A stretch of DNA of 64,000 nucleotides from Henckelia pumila (lineage: Eukaryota > Streptophyta > Magnoliopsida > Lamiales > Gesneriaceae), in contig NW_027331840.1 of assembly GCF_033568475.1 (NCBI RefSeq), forward strand, positions 496,001 through 560,000, read 5' to 3'. The translations under genes were made by a program, and so were the position numbers. Shown one piece after another: positions 1 through 10,053 of the stretch (position 1 is its first letter; every line of letters starts with the position of its first letter). The notes beneath the pieces were generated by a model. It was not told where the DNA came from. It worked only from the letters and a program-made list of their open reading frames with translations, and did no database searches.

Positions 1-1559
1 AATTTAAATCCCATAAAACATTCTATGCTCAATAACAACTTAAACTGACCCAATGAGCCCAAAAGCCCAAATACTAGTCCAATAACTTTTATGGGCTCAA
101 AAGCCCATAAAATTAATGGATTACTTAATTAAAATTTTAAAAGCCCAAATAAAATTATTTGGGAGTCCAAATAATTTTATTTCTAATTAATTGGCCCCAA
201 AAACCAATTAATTCGTAAAATACTTTAAAAATAAAAAGACTCGAGCCCGGCCCACCAAACCCGGACCCGAACTCACTTAACCCGCCCCACGACCCACTGA
301 CTTGACCCGGACCCCAGAATCCGACCCGGACCCAGCCCTAACCCTAAACCCGAAACTCACCCTCTCCCCTCCTTCTCGGCCGCCGCGTGCAACAGCCTTT
401 CTAGGGCTGCTGCCGCCCTGCTCCGGCCACCCCTGGCCGGAGCCCCGCCGCCCAGACGTAGCCCACGTCTGGGCGGTCCTAACCTAGCCCAGACCCCGAC
501 CCCATGCAGCCTGAACCGCCAAGGCCGAGCCCCCTTCACTGAACCCTAATCCTGCGCCTCATGGAGGCCGATCGAGCCTAGCTTGCTTCCTGGGCTCGTT
601 TGGCTCAAACCAACCGAGCCACTCGAGCCTGGACACCCCTTAAACATCCTAGGGACCTTGACCAGCAGTCGCACGATCCATGGCTAAGAAAAAAAATGAG
701 TGTATGCCAAACAAAGTGAGAAAAACGTGAGATGCTCAACCATCCCTAGCCTTTTTTGAAAAATTTCTGAAGGTCTTGATGCATACACAACACACACATA
801 TATTTCACTGATATAGCATGAAAATAAGGGGAAGAAAACATGCCTTGATAATTAAATCGACGAAGATAGATGCGTTTACGGGCTCCGGAACGACGAACGG
901 ACCAAAAACCTTCAAATCTAGAGCTTGATCGGCTAAGGGCTTGTGGTTTTCTGTCAAAGCATGAGGGAGGCTGATGAATAAGGTTGGAGAAAGGTTGGAG
1001 GCGGCTAAGGGAGAGGGAGACGTGAGTTTAGGGTAGATAGGATAGATTTTTGGTTAATTAGAATTTAATTAGGATAATAACTTATTTAGGAAGATAATAT
1101 ACCATAAAACAAATATTTAAAAACCCCTAATAATAATAATAATCTGATGGGAAAAACTAAATCCCGAAATATTAAAATAGGAAATTTTTAAAATTTAATA
1201 AAAGTCATTAAAATGACTTATTTTGGCTAAAAATAAACCCTTAAATAAATATATAATTAAATACTAAAATTTTCTTGACAAAATATCTTAAAATATTATT
1301 TTAAATCTCATAAAACTCATAAAATATATTTGGCTAAAAATTTTGGTATTTCGTCCGTCCACGGTCCCGTCTACGCGATCAAAACAATTAAATTCCTATA
1401 AATCATGAAAATCACTAATTATGGGTTAAATGCTTAAAATAACTTAAAACATGCACAATTAATTTCACATAATTATTTAACCCATAATCTAAAATTCTAA
1501 ATAAATAAAATCCTTAATTATGCATGCGAATTTACGTATTAAAAATACCGGGTGTTACA
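1..1559 (-). repeat. Partial LTR of a Gypsy-type element (family B)
   Basis: On the minus strand the LTR begins at 1559 with TGTAACACCCGG and runs off the left edge of the window. It shares ordered blocks with the LTR at 36484-39361: the start, a 'ttaaaatgacttattttgg' block, a 'catgccttgataatta' block, and a block rich in 'gggcccaaataa'-type words near the distal part. Beyond 1559 the sequence matches the SRLK promoter copy at about 18900, so 1559 is a true insertion edge. The rest of the element is not in view. It is a fossil by content; no coding part is visible. Confidence 0.75.
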
Positions 1560-2538
1560 CCTATTGTCAAATTTCATGTTTTAGTTTTGCATCATCTAAT
1601 TTTTGTCATTCGATGTACATTTTTTTTCTTTTAAAAAAAAGGGAGCTACCAACGTCTATTAAATTAAATAGACTAAAATTGCAAATAACAAATAAGATGA
1701 AGTGAAAAAAAATGATTTGAAAAAAAAGATTATAAAGGGAAGAAAAAGATACTAATGTAATATTTAGAAAATTATATTTGAGCATAGAGTATTTCTATTT
1801 TTCTTTTGGGGATAATAAAAATCACATAAAAAGAATTAACGAGGTGTTAGTTTTATAACATTATTCTCACACACCGACTTTCAGAAATATGATAGCTGAC
1901 ATCTAAATCATTGAGTTGACATATAGATAATCGGATATACTCAAACACAATACCAATTTTTTTTTTCGAATCAAAAGGCCATACTTTTAAACACAACCCA
2001 TAAATCGATATTTCCTTGAAATGATCAAACCTCCGTGAATGAGCATGGAAAAGAAGGGGGGGGGGGGGGGGGGGAAAAACAAAAAAATCATTTTCAAAAA
2101 ACCAAAAAGAACAACTAAAAGGAAAAAAGAAAAAGAAAAAGAAAATGCTTCTAATCTGAAAAAAAGAAAATAATGAGAGAAAAATATTACATGTACATTG
2201 GGGTTATATATTAAATTACACGTTTTATTTAAAATTACAAAATTATACCTTCAATTTATTTAAAAAACTATTTCAAAAAATAAATTAAAAATAATTATTT
2301 AATTTCAAATCATATTTAGACAAACATTGACTAGGCAATGATTTGCTCTCTTTCTAAAGATTATAATCCGCCCACGTGTGGATAAAAGTAAGGTTACTTT
2401 ATTGGAATATTTCTTATGATTGACTCTTCTTTGAATATTCAAAACACGCAATTTTCTATAAACGTATATTCAGACCATTCAAAGAAATTAGATATCCAAT
2501 CCAAAGAATCAATCCTTAATTTTCAGCTTGAGATCACC
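1560..2538 (+). promoter_or_regulatory. SRLK1 upstream region and 5' flank
   Basis: This region lies between the LTR edge and the chosen ATG of SRLK1 (2539). It is AT-rich and collinear with 18900-21276, which shows that it is an old host sequence. Visible candidate sites are a G-box CACGTG at 2373-2378 inside cccacgtgtgg and W-box cores TTGACT near 2327 and 2419. In the duplicate the G-box is changed to ccacttgtc. A run of 19 G lies at 2056-2074. Sites are sequence matches only; their use is inference. Confidence 0.5.
2056..2074 (+). repeat. Poly-G tract (G19)
   Basis: An uninterrupted run of 19 guanines sits about 465 bp upstream of the SRLK1 start codon. The homologous position in the promoter duplicate near 20195 is an A/G mix with no G run, so the tract grew or was lost after the duplication. 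It could fold into G-quadruplexes, or its length could be inaccurate because homopolymers are hard to read. Confidence 0.9.
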
Positions 2539-5500
2539 ATGAAATCCCAGAAATGGTTTCTTAATATAAACACCATTTTTTGGATTCTTTGTAGCTTACT
2601 GGTCTCCCAAGTTGCAGGCCTCGACACCCTACAACAAGAGGAACAGCTGAATTTCACCTCTCAATTAGTTTCTCAAAGAAACAATTTCACGTTAGGATTC
2701 TACACACCCAGAGACACTAACAAGAGTTATATAGCCGTATGGTACACTGCTCACGGTACCTATCCGGTGTGGATTGGCAACAGGGATCATCCCGTCGGAA
2801 ACAACTCCAGCCCCGCTCTTACTATAACCTCCACCGGCGCGTTGATCGTCGTGCACGACGGAGGAAACGATCCCTTCACGCTATACGCAGGCGGGTCGAG
2901 CCGTAATGTGTCCGCGACTTTGTTGGAATCGGGGAACTTCGTGGTGACCGATGGCTCTTCGGGCAGTGTTTTGTGGCAGAGTTTCGATTATCCGACTGAT
3001 ACATTGCTTGCGGGGATGAAGCTCGGTTCGGACCACAAGACCGGGAGAAAACGGACCCTCACTTCTTGGTTTGGGGAGAACAATCCCGCGTCTGGTCCTT
3101 TCACTCTTGAATGGGGAGAACGGCGCACGCGGACTTGTGGTGAGGCGACGAGGGGTGGTTTACTGGACTAGTGGCGCCATGAAGGATCATTATGGCGAGT
3201 CGATTGATTTTAAGTATCAAGTCAAGACTTTTGAGAACTTGTTTTTTGATCCGGATCCATTGAACTGGAACTATAACTTTACAAATGTAACGACTCGGGA
3301 CGAGGAATATTTTGCCTATTCGCTGTTCGAAGATCCGCGGTGGACACCTGAAGACCGGAAGATTGTTTCAGGATGGAGAGTGCGCTATACGGGGGACGTT
3401 ACCGATATCGATAGTATCAGGGCTTTCATTGTAGTAGTTAGTCTTTGTTATGGTTATAGCCCTTCTGGCTACAAAGGGTGTGAACTGTGGCAACAGCCGA
3501 CGTGCAGGAACAGTCGCGAGACATTTGTTTTGAGGTCTGGAGGCTTTTTACAGAGAAGTGGACTTGTTGCTACTTCGGATTTTGTCGAGAATTCGAGCTT
3601 AAGTTTTAGCGACTGTAGGGAAAAATGTTGGAATAACTGCGACTGTTTCGGGTTTAATGGGTATGAATCTGGGTGCGTTTACTGGACAGGAAAAGATTTG
3701 GAGTTTAGGCAGAGTCTTGCTGGCAATGAAGCCCAATACTATGTTATTGATCCTTTATCTTCGGATACAGGTAATATTTGAAACAAATTCCAGCTAACTG
3801 ATGAGTTGAGAAAATAGGTAACATACAAATGTTCAATCAATTTTCATGTTTCTTATGGCTAAGAACAAATTTAAATTGTCCAACTATGATAAATCATTGG
3901 TTCGACCGTGCTGAGATTAGAGCTAATCCTTCTTGTGAATTTCATGGCAGGCGCGAATAAGCGGCGGAGACGGATCATCATTTCGATAGTAGTTCCAATA
4001 GGGCTTCTGTTTTTGGGCACAGCTCTGTTCCTTCTGCTAAGATTTAGGCGAGGTATGATTCGATTTCATTTTTATTCGAATGTCAAATTATCTGTACAAT
4101 TACATGTATAACTTGAGGTGTCTGTTTACTAACGCTAGCTAGACAACAAATGAAAACGTTAAACAAAAGAAGAATGACTTTAGACTCAATGGAAAAGAAC
4201 AAAGCACAAAGATAGAGCACAACTTCACTGATACGCAAGTATCATTTTGTTGAGTTAATTTCAAAGTTGTCGATATCTTTATTTCCATTCGGCCTCGATG
4301 GTCATCTGATAGGGAGGAAAAGAGAGGAAGAAGTTCATGAGCTGCTGACGTTAGAGGGATATACTGATACATATGAAGATAGAGGAGCAAAGGGCCATGA
4401 TCTCAGACTCTTCACATATGCATCTATTCTTGCAGCTACAGATAACTTCTCCTTTAAGAATAAACTGGGAGAGGGTGGTTTTGGCCCTGTTTATAAGGTA
4501 TAACAAAATAATTACTTTGTTTTTTTTAATATTAATTGAACATTCTTGATTGCAAATTATCTACTAGATGTTGCATCCCTTATTTGGTGTCATTTTTTTG
4601 GTGAAAAAAAAAACTTGTTACAGGGTGTGACACCTGAAGGGCACCACATAGCAGTAAAGGTTCTGTCGCGAAGCTCGGGACAGGGATTGCTCGAGTTTAA
4701 AAACGAGCTAATACTTATTTCGAAACTGCAACATGTCAACCTTGTGAAACTAATAGGTTTCTCCATTCATGGAAATGATAAAATTATAGTATATGACTAC
4801 ATGCCTAACAAGAGTCTCGACTGTTTTCTCTTCGGTATGTAACTTTTCCTTTCCTAGTATCAATTAAAGAACGGCAGATTTAGATACCTAGTACATATGA
4901 CAATATCTGTTTTTATGGCACAACAGATTCATCCAAGAGGGGGCTATTGGACTGGCTCAAACGTTTCACTATTATCGAAGGGATTGCTCAAGGACTTCTA
5001 TATCTGCACAAGTACTCGCGCCTGACGATAGTTCATCGAGACCTGAAGTCTGGTAACATATTACTCGATGAAGATATGACTCCCAAGATTTCTGATTTCG
5101 GTCTGGCAAGAATCTTTAAGCAAAGTACCAGTGAAGCCAACACGGAAAGGCGAGTTGGGACCTAGTAAGAAACATATGATCATCCCTCTGTACCATTATT
5201 TTTTAAGTTTCTTTGTTTTCCAGATTTTGATAGAATTCTCTGCATTTGTAGTGGCTATATGGCACCTGAGTATGCAATGCAGGGGATATTTTCTTTGAAA
5301 TCGGACGTTTACAGTTTCGGAGTTCTTGTTCTTGAGATTGTGAGCGGCAGGAAAAACAACAGCTTCCACGACATTCAAGGTCCTCTAAATCTTGTGGAAC
5401 ATGTAAGCCTTTTTTACCATCGATTTTGCTATAGTTTCTGCTGAATGCAACCACCAACTAGCTAATTTTATCATTCTTCAGGCTTGGGAGCTATGGAGCA

Positions 5501-5793
5501 ATGATTCTGCTGTAGAACTGATGGATCCAACACTGAGGGGTTCATGCAATATTCAACAACTACTCAGATGCATTCACATCGGCCTTTTGTGCGTCGAGAA
5601 TCGCGCGGTTGACCGGCCGAGCATCGAGGATGTTATATCCATGTTGAAGAATGAAATGAAGGATACTCCCATGCCCAAGAATCCAGCTTTCATCACGAGG
5701 GATAGTGTGATTGAGTTGAATAAGAAGATATCACTACAAAATAACTACTCTGTCAATGAAATCTCACTCACTCAAACAGAACAAGGAAGATAA
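2539..5793 (+). CDS. G-type lectin S-receptor-like serine/threonine kinase (SRLK1), 7 exons, one apparent frameshift
   Basis: This is a membrane receptor kinase of the S-domain family (CES101-like). My exon model is 2539-3770, 3951-4052, 4313-4497, 4624-4834, 4927-5164, 5252-5402 and 5482-5793. All introns are GT-AG and phases agree (1,1,0,1,2,0), the usual seven-exon plan. Exon 1 encodes a signal peptide (MKSQKWF..., about 27 residues), a B-lectin domain with the [11 protein letters not shown] motif, an S-locus glycoprotein part and a PAN domain. Exon 2 gives the membrane helix after a KRRRR stop-transfer run. Exons 3-7 form the kinase, with [29 protein letters not shown] and APEYAM (an RD kinase). 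I chose the ATG at 2539 because the signal peptide starts there; an in-frame ATG at 2416 adds 41 unlikely residues. Near 3110 (after FTLEW) the frame shifts by one, which would end the protein at 3171. The remainder is open, so it is either a recent pseudogene or a base error. Confidence 0.85.
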
Positions 5794-7107
5794 ATTCTTC
5801 ATTTAAATTGGTATTGCAATTTGTTGACTTTTAATTTTAGTTAGGAATTATTATTTGTAAAAGGTGTTGATTCAGAGAGGGACACATAAGTGATTTTCTT
5901 GTTAAAAATATAATAAATTAGTAAATTCAATAATAATAAAAAAAAACTTTAATTACTTTTCTTAATTCATAAGAATAGATTAAGGAACCCATAAAGTATG
6001 TCAAAAGTAAAATATATATATAAAAAAAATTGACAAAAATGTTTTATTTTACTATTTATTGTGCAATTCTAGATGTGTCAAAATTTAATACGAACCAAAT
6101 TGACAAAAAAATATTGGATTAGGTTGACATTTTTGGGTTAAAGTCAGATCTAATTGGACCCGAAAAATTAATTATGTAATAATTATATTTTTAAATAAAA
6201 ATTTATTTTTATTTTTTAAGTTTTTAATGTATAATTAAATACACATAAAAATATTCAATTTGATTTAAATACATGATAACAAATCTCGCTTAAATATAAT
6301 TTAAATGTGAAGGAATAATTGTAAAAAATTTTAAATATAAAAACAACACAAACTAAAAACATATTTTTTAAAAAACAAATTTTTTTAAAAAATAATTAAT
6401 ATATGATGAAACTTTATGAAACAATACACAAAAAAGTTCTTTCCAACATACAATATATAAAAAAATATTTCAATATTTCTTAATTCTATAAATAATTTTT
6501 AAAAAAATTTAGTCATCTAGGGTAAACCAAATCTAACCCAACCCGATTAATTTTTTTAGGTTCAAATTGATATGATCCAAAGACAAAAAATTCAACTCAA
6601 TTTTGACATCATAAAACTATACAATAAATAATAACATCAAAAAATAATATTTCCATTCAGAATAGGACTCTTTTGAGACGATTTCACAGATCTTTATCCA
6701 TGATACAGTCAACCCTACCAATGTTTACAATAAAAAGTAATATTTTTGGCATAAAATATAATATTTTTTCATAAGTGACCCAAATAAGATACCGTCTCAC
6801 AAAATTGACCCTTAAGACCGTCTCATAGGAGTTTTTATCTTTCATTAAAGTTTTTTTTTTTGCGGTATAAAAGCAATTCTGGGTTGAATAGAAATAATTT
6901 TTTTAAAAATTTTGAGATATTTCTTAATTTAATAGAATGTATAACCTTTTATGTAGAACTTTATGTATACATAACATTATCCTAACAATTTAACAAATAA
7001 GGAAATTCAAAAAATTAAATATTCCTTTCAAAACTGAATTAATTAGAATTAGAAGTAACTAATTATCAAGACGGAAATTCAAGAAATTAAATATTCCTTT
7101 AATTAGA
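5794..7107. other. AT-rich SRLK 3' flank, no gene seen
   Basis: This stretch holds the 3' untranslated part of SRLK1 and AT-rich spacer. I find no coding region. It contains the small inverted-repeat element at 6666-6834. It is repeated at 12064-13375 and, from 59262, in the split unit. Confidence 0.6.
6666..6834. repeat. Short inverted-repeat element ('gagacg...cgtctca')
   Basis: About 170 bp are bounded by aggactcttttgagacg and the inverted match ccgtctcataggagt, with an internal second accgtctcacaaaattgacc. The layout is MITE-like. I associate very similar sequence with many Lamiales genomes, but that is from memory. It was copied with the array unit to 12932-13100 and 59888-60057. Confidence 0.5.
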
Positions 7108-7240
7108 AGTCGTCATCATCCTAGTAGTAATTGTAATCCTCCTTTTGATTGCCATCATCAATGTTTGTTCTCCTCTTCTTTCTCATTGTCTCCACCTGTT
7201 TAAGGGTCTTTTTCAATCTGGAGATGGATTTGAATCCTTA
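7108..7240 (-). pseudogene. Relic related to the acidic-protein gene at 23812
   Basis: Read on the minus strand, this stretch starts with gattcaaatccatctccag, which matches gatttaaatccatctccag in the acidic gene (near 24064). It ends with codons for DDGNQKEDYNYY, which match DDGNQIEDYNYY in the relic near 39830. A stop follows at once. It lies just 3' of the F-box/TOPLESS gene and is copied in every array unit (about 13376-13508 and 60333-60467). It could also be read as 3' UTR of that gene. Confidence 0.45.
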
Positions 7241-7405
7241 CAAAGGACATGCTGAATTTTATGGCTGCAATCCCATGAATCACAAATTTTATGGCTGCAA
7301 ACACATTTAAACATATGCCAAAGCAAAAGCAATTTCATACAAGAACAGCTAATAAGAGCCTTAAAGCTGATTGAAGATGGCTATGGGCAATTACCTTTCG
7401 ATCAT

Positions 7406-8182
7406 TTAAGCTTCAATAATTGGTGGAAATTCGCTCTTGTCATGCGAGAATGGATTAAGATCTATATACCTTCTCAAATTACCAATCAAAAACTTACGTT
7501 GTGCCATCATGTTACTATATTTTGAAAATATCTCTTTATGCTCCCTGCAAGTGTAGAAACAACAATTCAAATTCAATTTTTCAGAAGAAGGAATTTCAGA
7601 AGAAGGATAAGGTGTTATAGAAAAAATTTAAACTGTCGAGAGGCAATAGCCTCCCTAAAATGATTAAATGATTTTCTTCTGATGCACACACCATTAATTC
7701 TTTCGCAAAAATCTCAATGGCGTAGATCGAATGAAATATTACTCACATAGTTGGCACATGCAAGGACATGTACAGGTATCGAAACACAGGATTTGATAAC
7801 TTTGAAATAAGGCATACCTGACAAGGTTTTCAAAAACTTTCTGCTTCATAATCTCCGTGAAAATTGTCTTTGATTCATTACTATCATTTATGTTTAAAAA
7901 TCGACTTAGATATCCCTCAACTTCTTCCCACTCGCCCGCTTGCACTTGATCTTCAAAGTATTTTATCTTCTGTCGCCAAAGTAAACGAAAATATCTGCTC
8001 ATTATCAGAGCACGCCAACTTTTGCACACGGCTTTGAATCTCATCAGAGATTTTGAAGGTAAACGTAGTAGAATTTCGGAGAGGAAATCGACGTTATTAG
8101 ATAATAAAGAGATATCGGCACGTAGTTTTCCAGAATCTCCCTCGGCCGCCATAGATCGATGTTGTTTCAGCCTTCCTTCCAT
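7406..8182 (-). CDS. F-box/TOPLESS-domain fusion protein, copy 1
   Basis: Two exons, 8182-7818 and 7544-7406, join in frame (phase 2, CAG|GTATGC ... TTGCAG|GG) to give 167 residues. Starting at 8152 (context ctATGGCGGCC) gives 157; I cannot choose between them. The first part is an F-box with LSEILLRLPSKSLMRFKAVC and SWRAL. It runs straight into KYFEDQVQAGEWEEVEGYL and EIMKQKVFENLVR, the CTLH helices of TOPLESS/TPR corepressors. Exon 2 continues with SKYSNMMAQRKFL, IDLNPFSHDK and FPPIIEA, matching the later part of the TOPLESS domain (SKYGDTKSAR, IEANPLFRDK, FP). The TOPLESS LisH is replaced by the F-box and there are no WD40 repeats. F-box proteins bind Skp1 in SCF ubiquitin ligases, and the CTLH/CRA helices mediate TOPLESS oligomers and EAR-motif binding. 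A fusion of the two is, to my knowledge, not a described family. The gene is tail to tail with SRLK1. Confidence 0.75.
7634..7741 (-). pseudogene. Decayed TOPLESS exon inside the F-box/TOPLESS intron
   Basis: Minus-strand translation in one frame gives AIEIFAKELMVCASEENHL and then LGRLLPLD. It aligns with the TOPLESS segment AVEILVKDLKVF...FNEEL...LLTLE that normally lies between the two exons of the fusion gene. The only nearby acceptor AG leads into another frame, and no GT donor of the right phase follows. Splicing exon 1 directly to exon 3 of the ancestral order keeps the frame. This is therefore a fossil exon, identical in the other two units (13902-14009, 60860-60967). Confidence 0.65.
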
Positions 8183-8215
8183 TATATATATATATATGTA
8201 TATTATACTTACCAA

Positions 8216-9948
8216 ACAGAGATTTTATTTGTCAAAACACAAGAGGAGATATATTGTTTGTTTTAAAATTGGAATTTTGAGATTATCTTTTCTCATATAT
8301 AACATTATCTTTTGCTAAAATATTGATAAACCATTGCGTGTTTCCTGTATTTTTATTAACCTCACATATCTTATTCAATTTCGGACTATTGATTACTATA
8401 TATCCTACGACGATCTGTTCTCCTGTTCTACTATTTCCATAATATCCTCTGCCAACATAGATTTTGTGTATGTTCAATATAATCTACGATCTATTATATC
8501 TATCTATCTTCAGACGGTTTATTGCGGGGGATGCGGTGGTGCTGTGGTGTCGTTTTATTTTTTTTATTTTTTATTTTTTTATTTTTTTTTATAATATTTT
8601 GATTTTTCCTTATTTGTCTTTCGTTTTCTTTTTTTTTTTCCTTTTTTTTAATACAGTTTAGTTTTTTATATTGTCAATTTTTTTGGATCAATTTTTTTTT
8701 ATAATTTATCTTTTTACAATATATAATATAAATAATACACCAATTGATTAAATATATCAATATAGAAACAAAAATAAATAATTATATGTTTTACTCCAAA
8801 AATAAATAACTATATGTTTGGTAACAAAATAATTAGAAAAAAACTGAAATGCAAATGTTAAAAAAATCGAACGTTTTCTATTTAAATATTTTCATTCCAT
8901 GTTGTAAATTTTTTAAAAAGGAATAGAACAGAAAAAGGAATAATCAAACAATCGAGTAAAAATGAAACACAAACCATGTCTTCCTCCCAAAAGAAAGAGA
9001 AACAAAATGCCAAAAAAAAAGTCCAAAAAATTAAATAAAACCAATAAAATATATATAAAAAATAGGCTAAAAAATTTTTAAATGAAAATTTTTAAAGGGA
9101 AGAAAAGAAAGATGAAAACTAAAAGCCCAAAAAACTAAATTTTAAATAATATATATTTTTTAAAGAAGAAAATTGTGTAGTAGTGCAAAAACTATCAATA
9201 TACAAGTATAAATTATAACAAGAAAATTACGCAATAAAATTTGGCATGATAAAACGAAACTACAAACGTGCATATTTTTTACCGTTGGAACAACTAATAT
9301 TCAAGTCGGAAATAAATTAATAAATAAAGCTTTTTTATTATTTTTCATGGTTTAATCATGAAGAAAGATAATTTAATGAAGGTGTTAGCATTTTTTTCAT
9401 CAAACAACGATGAATTCAAAATAAGTAAATTATCCATTAACTTTCGAGATAAAAGATTACTTACGAAACCAAAATGAGGCGTAAAATGTTCATTGTGGGA
9501 TTGGACGTGTTTAATTTGTTAGAAAATTACTAATTTGAGTCGATATTAAACCAAGGAAATCACTTATATAAGTCCCAGAGTTACCATCTTTTACAAATAA
9601 TAATAATAATTAAACATATGCATACGTACAAATAAGTACTTTTTTTATCTAAAATATATTTTTATATTTTTGCATAACATAACGAACCTTTATATAAAAT
9701 ATAATAAGATTCTAGTAATTTATATTTAATATTATGTTTTTATTATTAATTTATTATTTTTTATTTTATCTAAAAAATAGTATGATAGTCATGAGATAAG
9801 ATTATTTTTGACAGAAAAAATTGTATGATATAATATACACAAGTAGTTACTGCATGTATGTCTCAATAATAATATTATAGTACAGATGCTTAACTAATTT
9901 TAAAACAGTGGAATGAAAATTCAACAAATTGTAAGACTGATTTAAACT
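8216..9948. other. AT-rich spacer upstream of the F-box/TOPLESS gene
   Basis: The probable promoter of the minus-strand F-box/TOPLESS gene lies here, followed by long T-rich and A-rich runs (8555-8700, 9000-9180). No coding region or RNA gene is visible. The stretch is repeated nearly base for base in the next unit and at 61463-63210; small T-run length changes are the main differences. Confidence 0.6.
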
Positions 9949-10053
9949 CAAAATTTATCTTCCTTCTTGTGTTTAAGTGAGTGAGATTTCATTGAAAGAA
10001 TAGTAATTTTGTAGTGATATCTTGTTCTTCAACTCAATCACACTAATTTTGTA
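9949..10053 (-). pseudogene. Inverted scrap of an SRLK last exon at the unit junction
   Basis: The reverse complement reads agtgtgattgagttgaa...gatatcactacaaaat...aatgaaatctcactcac and matches SRLK1 5703-5800, the last codons (stop included) and start of the 3' UTR. By eye there are about 8-9 differences in 95 bp, more than between the array units, so it comes from a diverged paralog. It abuts, without spacer, the truncated exon 2 of unit 2. The same junction is at 16214-16318 and 63211-63315. Confidence 0.85.

Larger units (their letters stand above)
4001..9948. repeat. Tandem array unit 1 (kinase half + F-box/TOPLESS gene)
   Basis: From mid-exon 2 of SRLK1 to the inverted scrap at 9949, this block is repeated almost unchanged at about 10052-16316 and in split form at 16317-18567 plus 59262-63313. 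Unit 1 differs from units 2-4 by lacking the SINE in intron 2, by keeping the exon-2 splice donor, and by about 45 extra bases in intron 2 near 4115-4160. It is therefore the parental form. Confidence 0.9.

Noticed and set aside
330-352. Telomere-like ccctaaccctaaaccc
   Set aside because: Only about two units inside an LTR; not an interstitial telomere array.
302-487. GC-rich open frames on both strands near 300-540
   Set aside because: They lie inside an LTR and have Pro/Arg-rich, low-information translations with no domain.
7739-7817. C-terminal extension of the F-box protein (YALFQSYQIL...) read through the intron
   Set aside because: A strong donor (CAG|GTATGC) precedes it and a better TOPLESS-like continuation exists at 7544.
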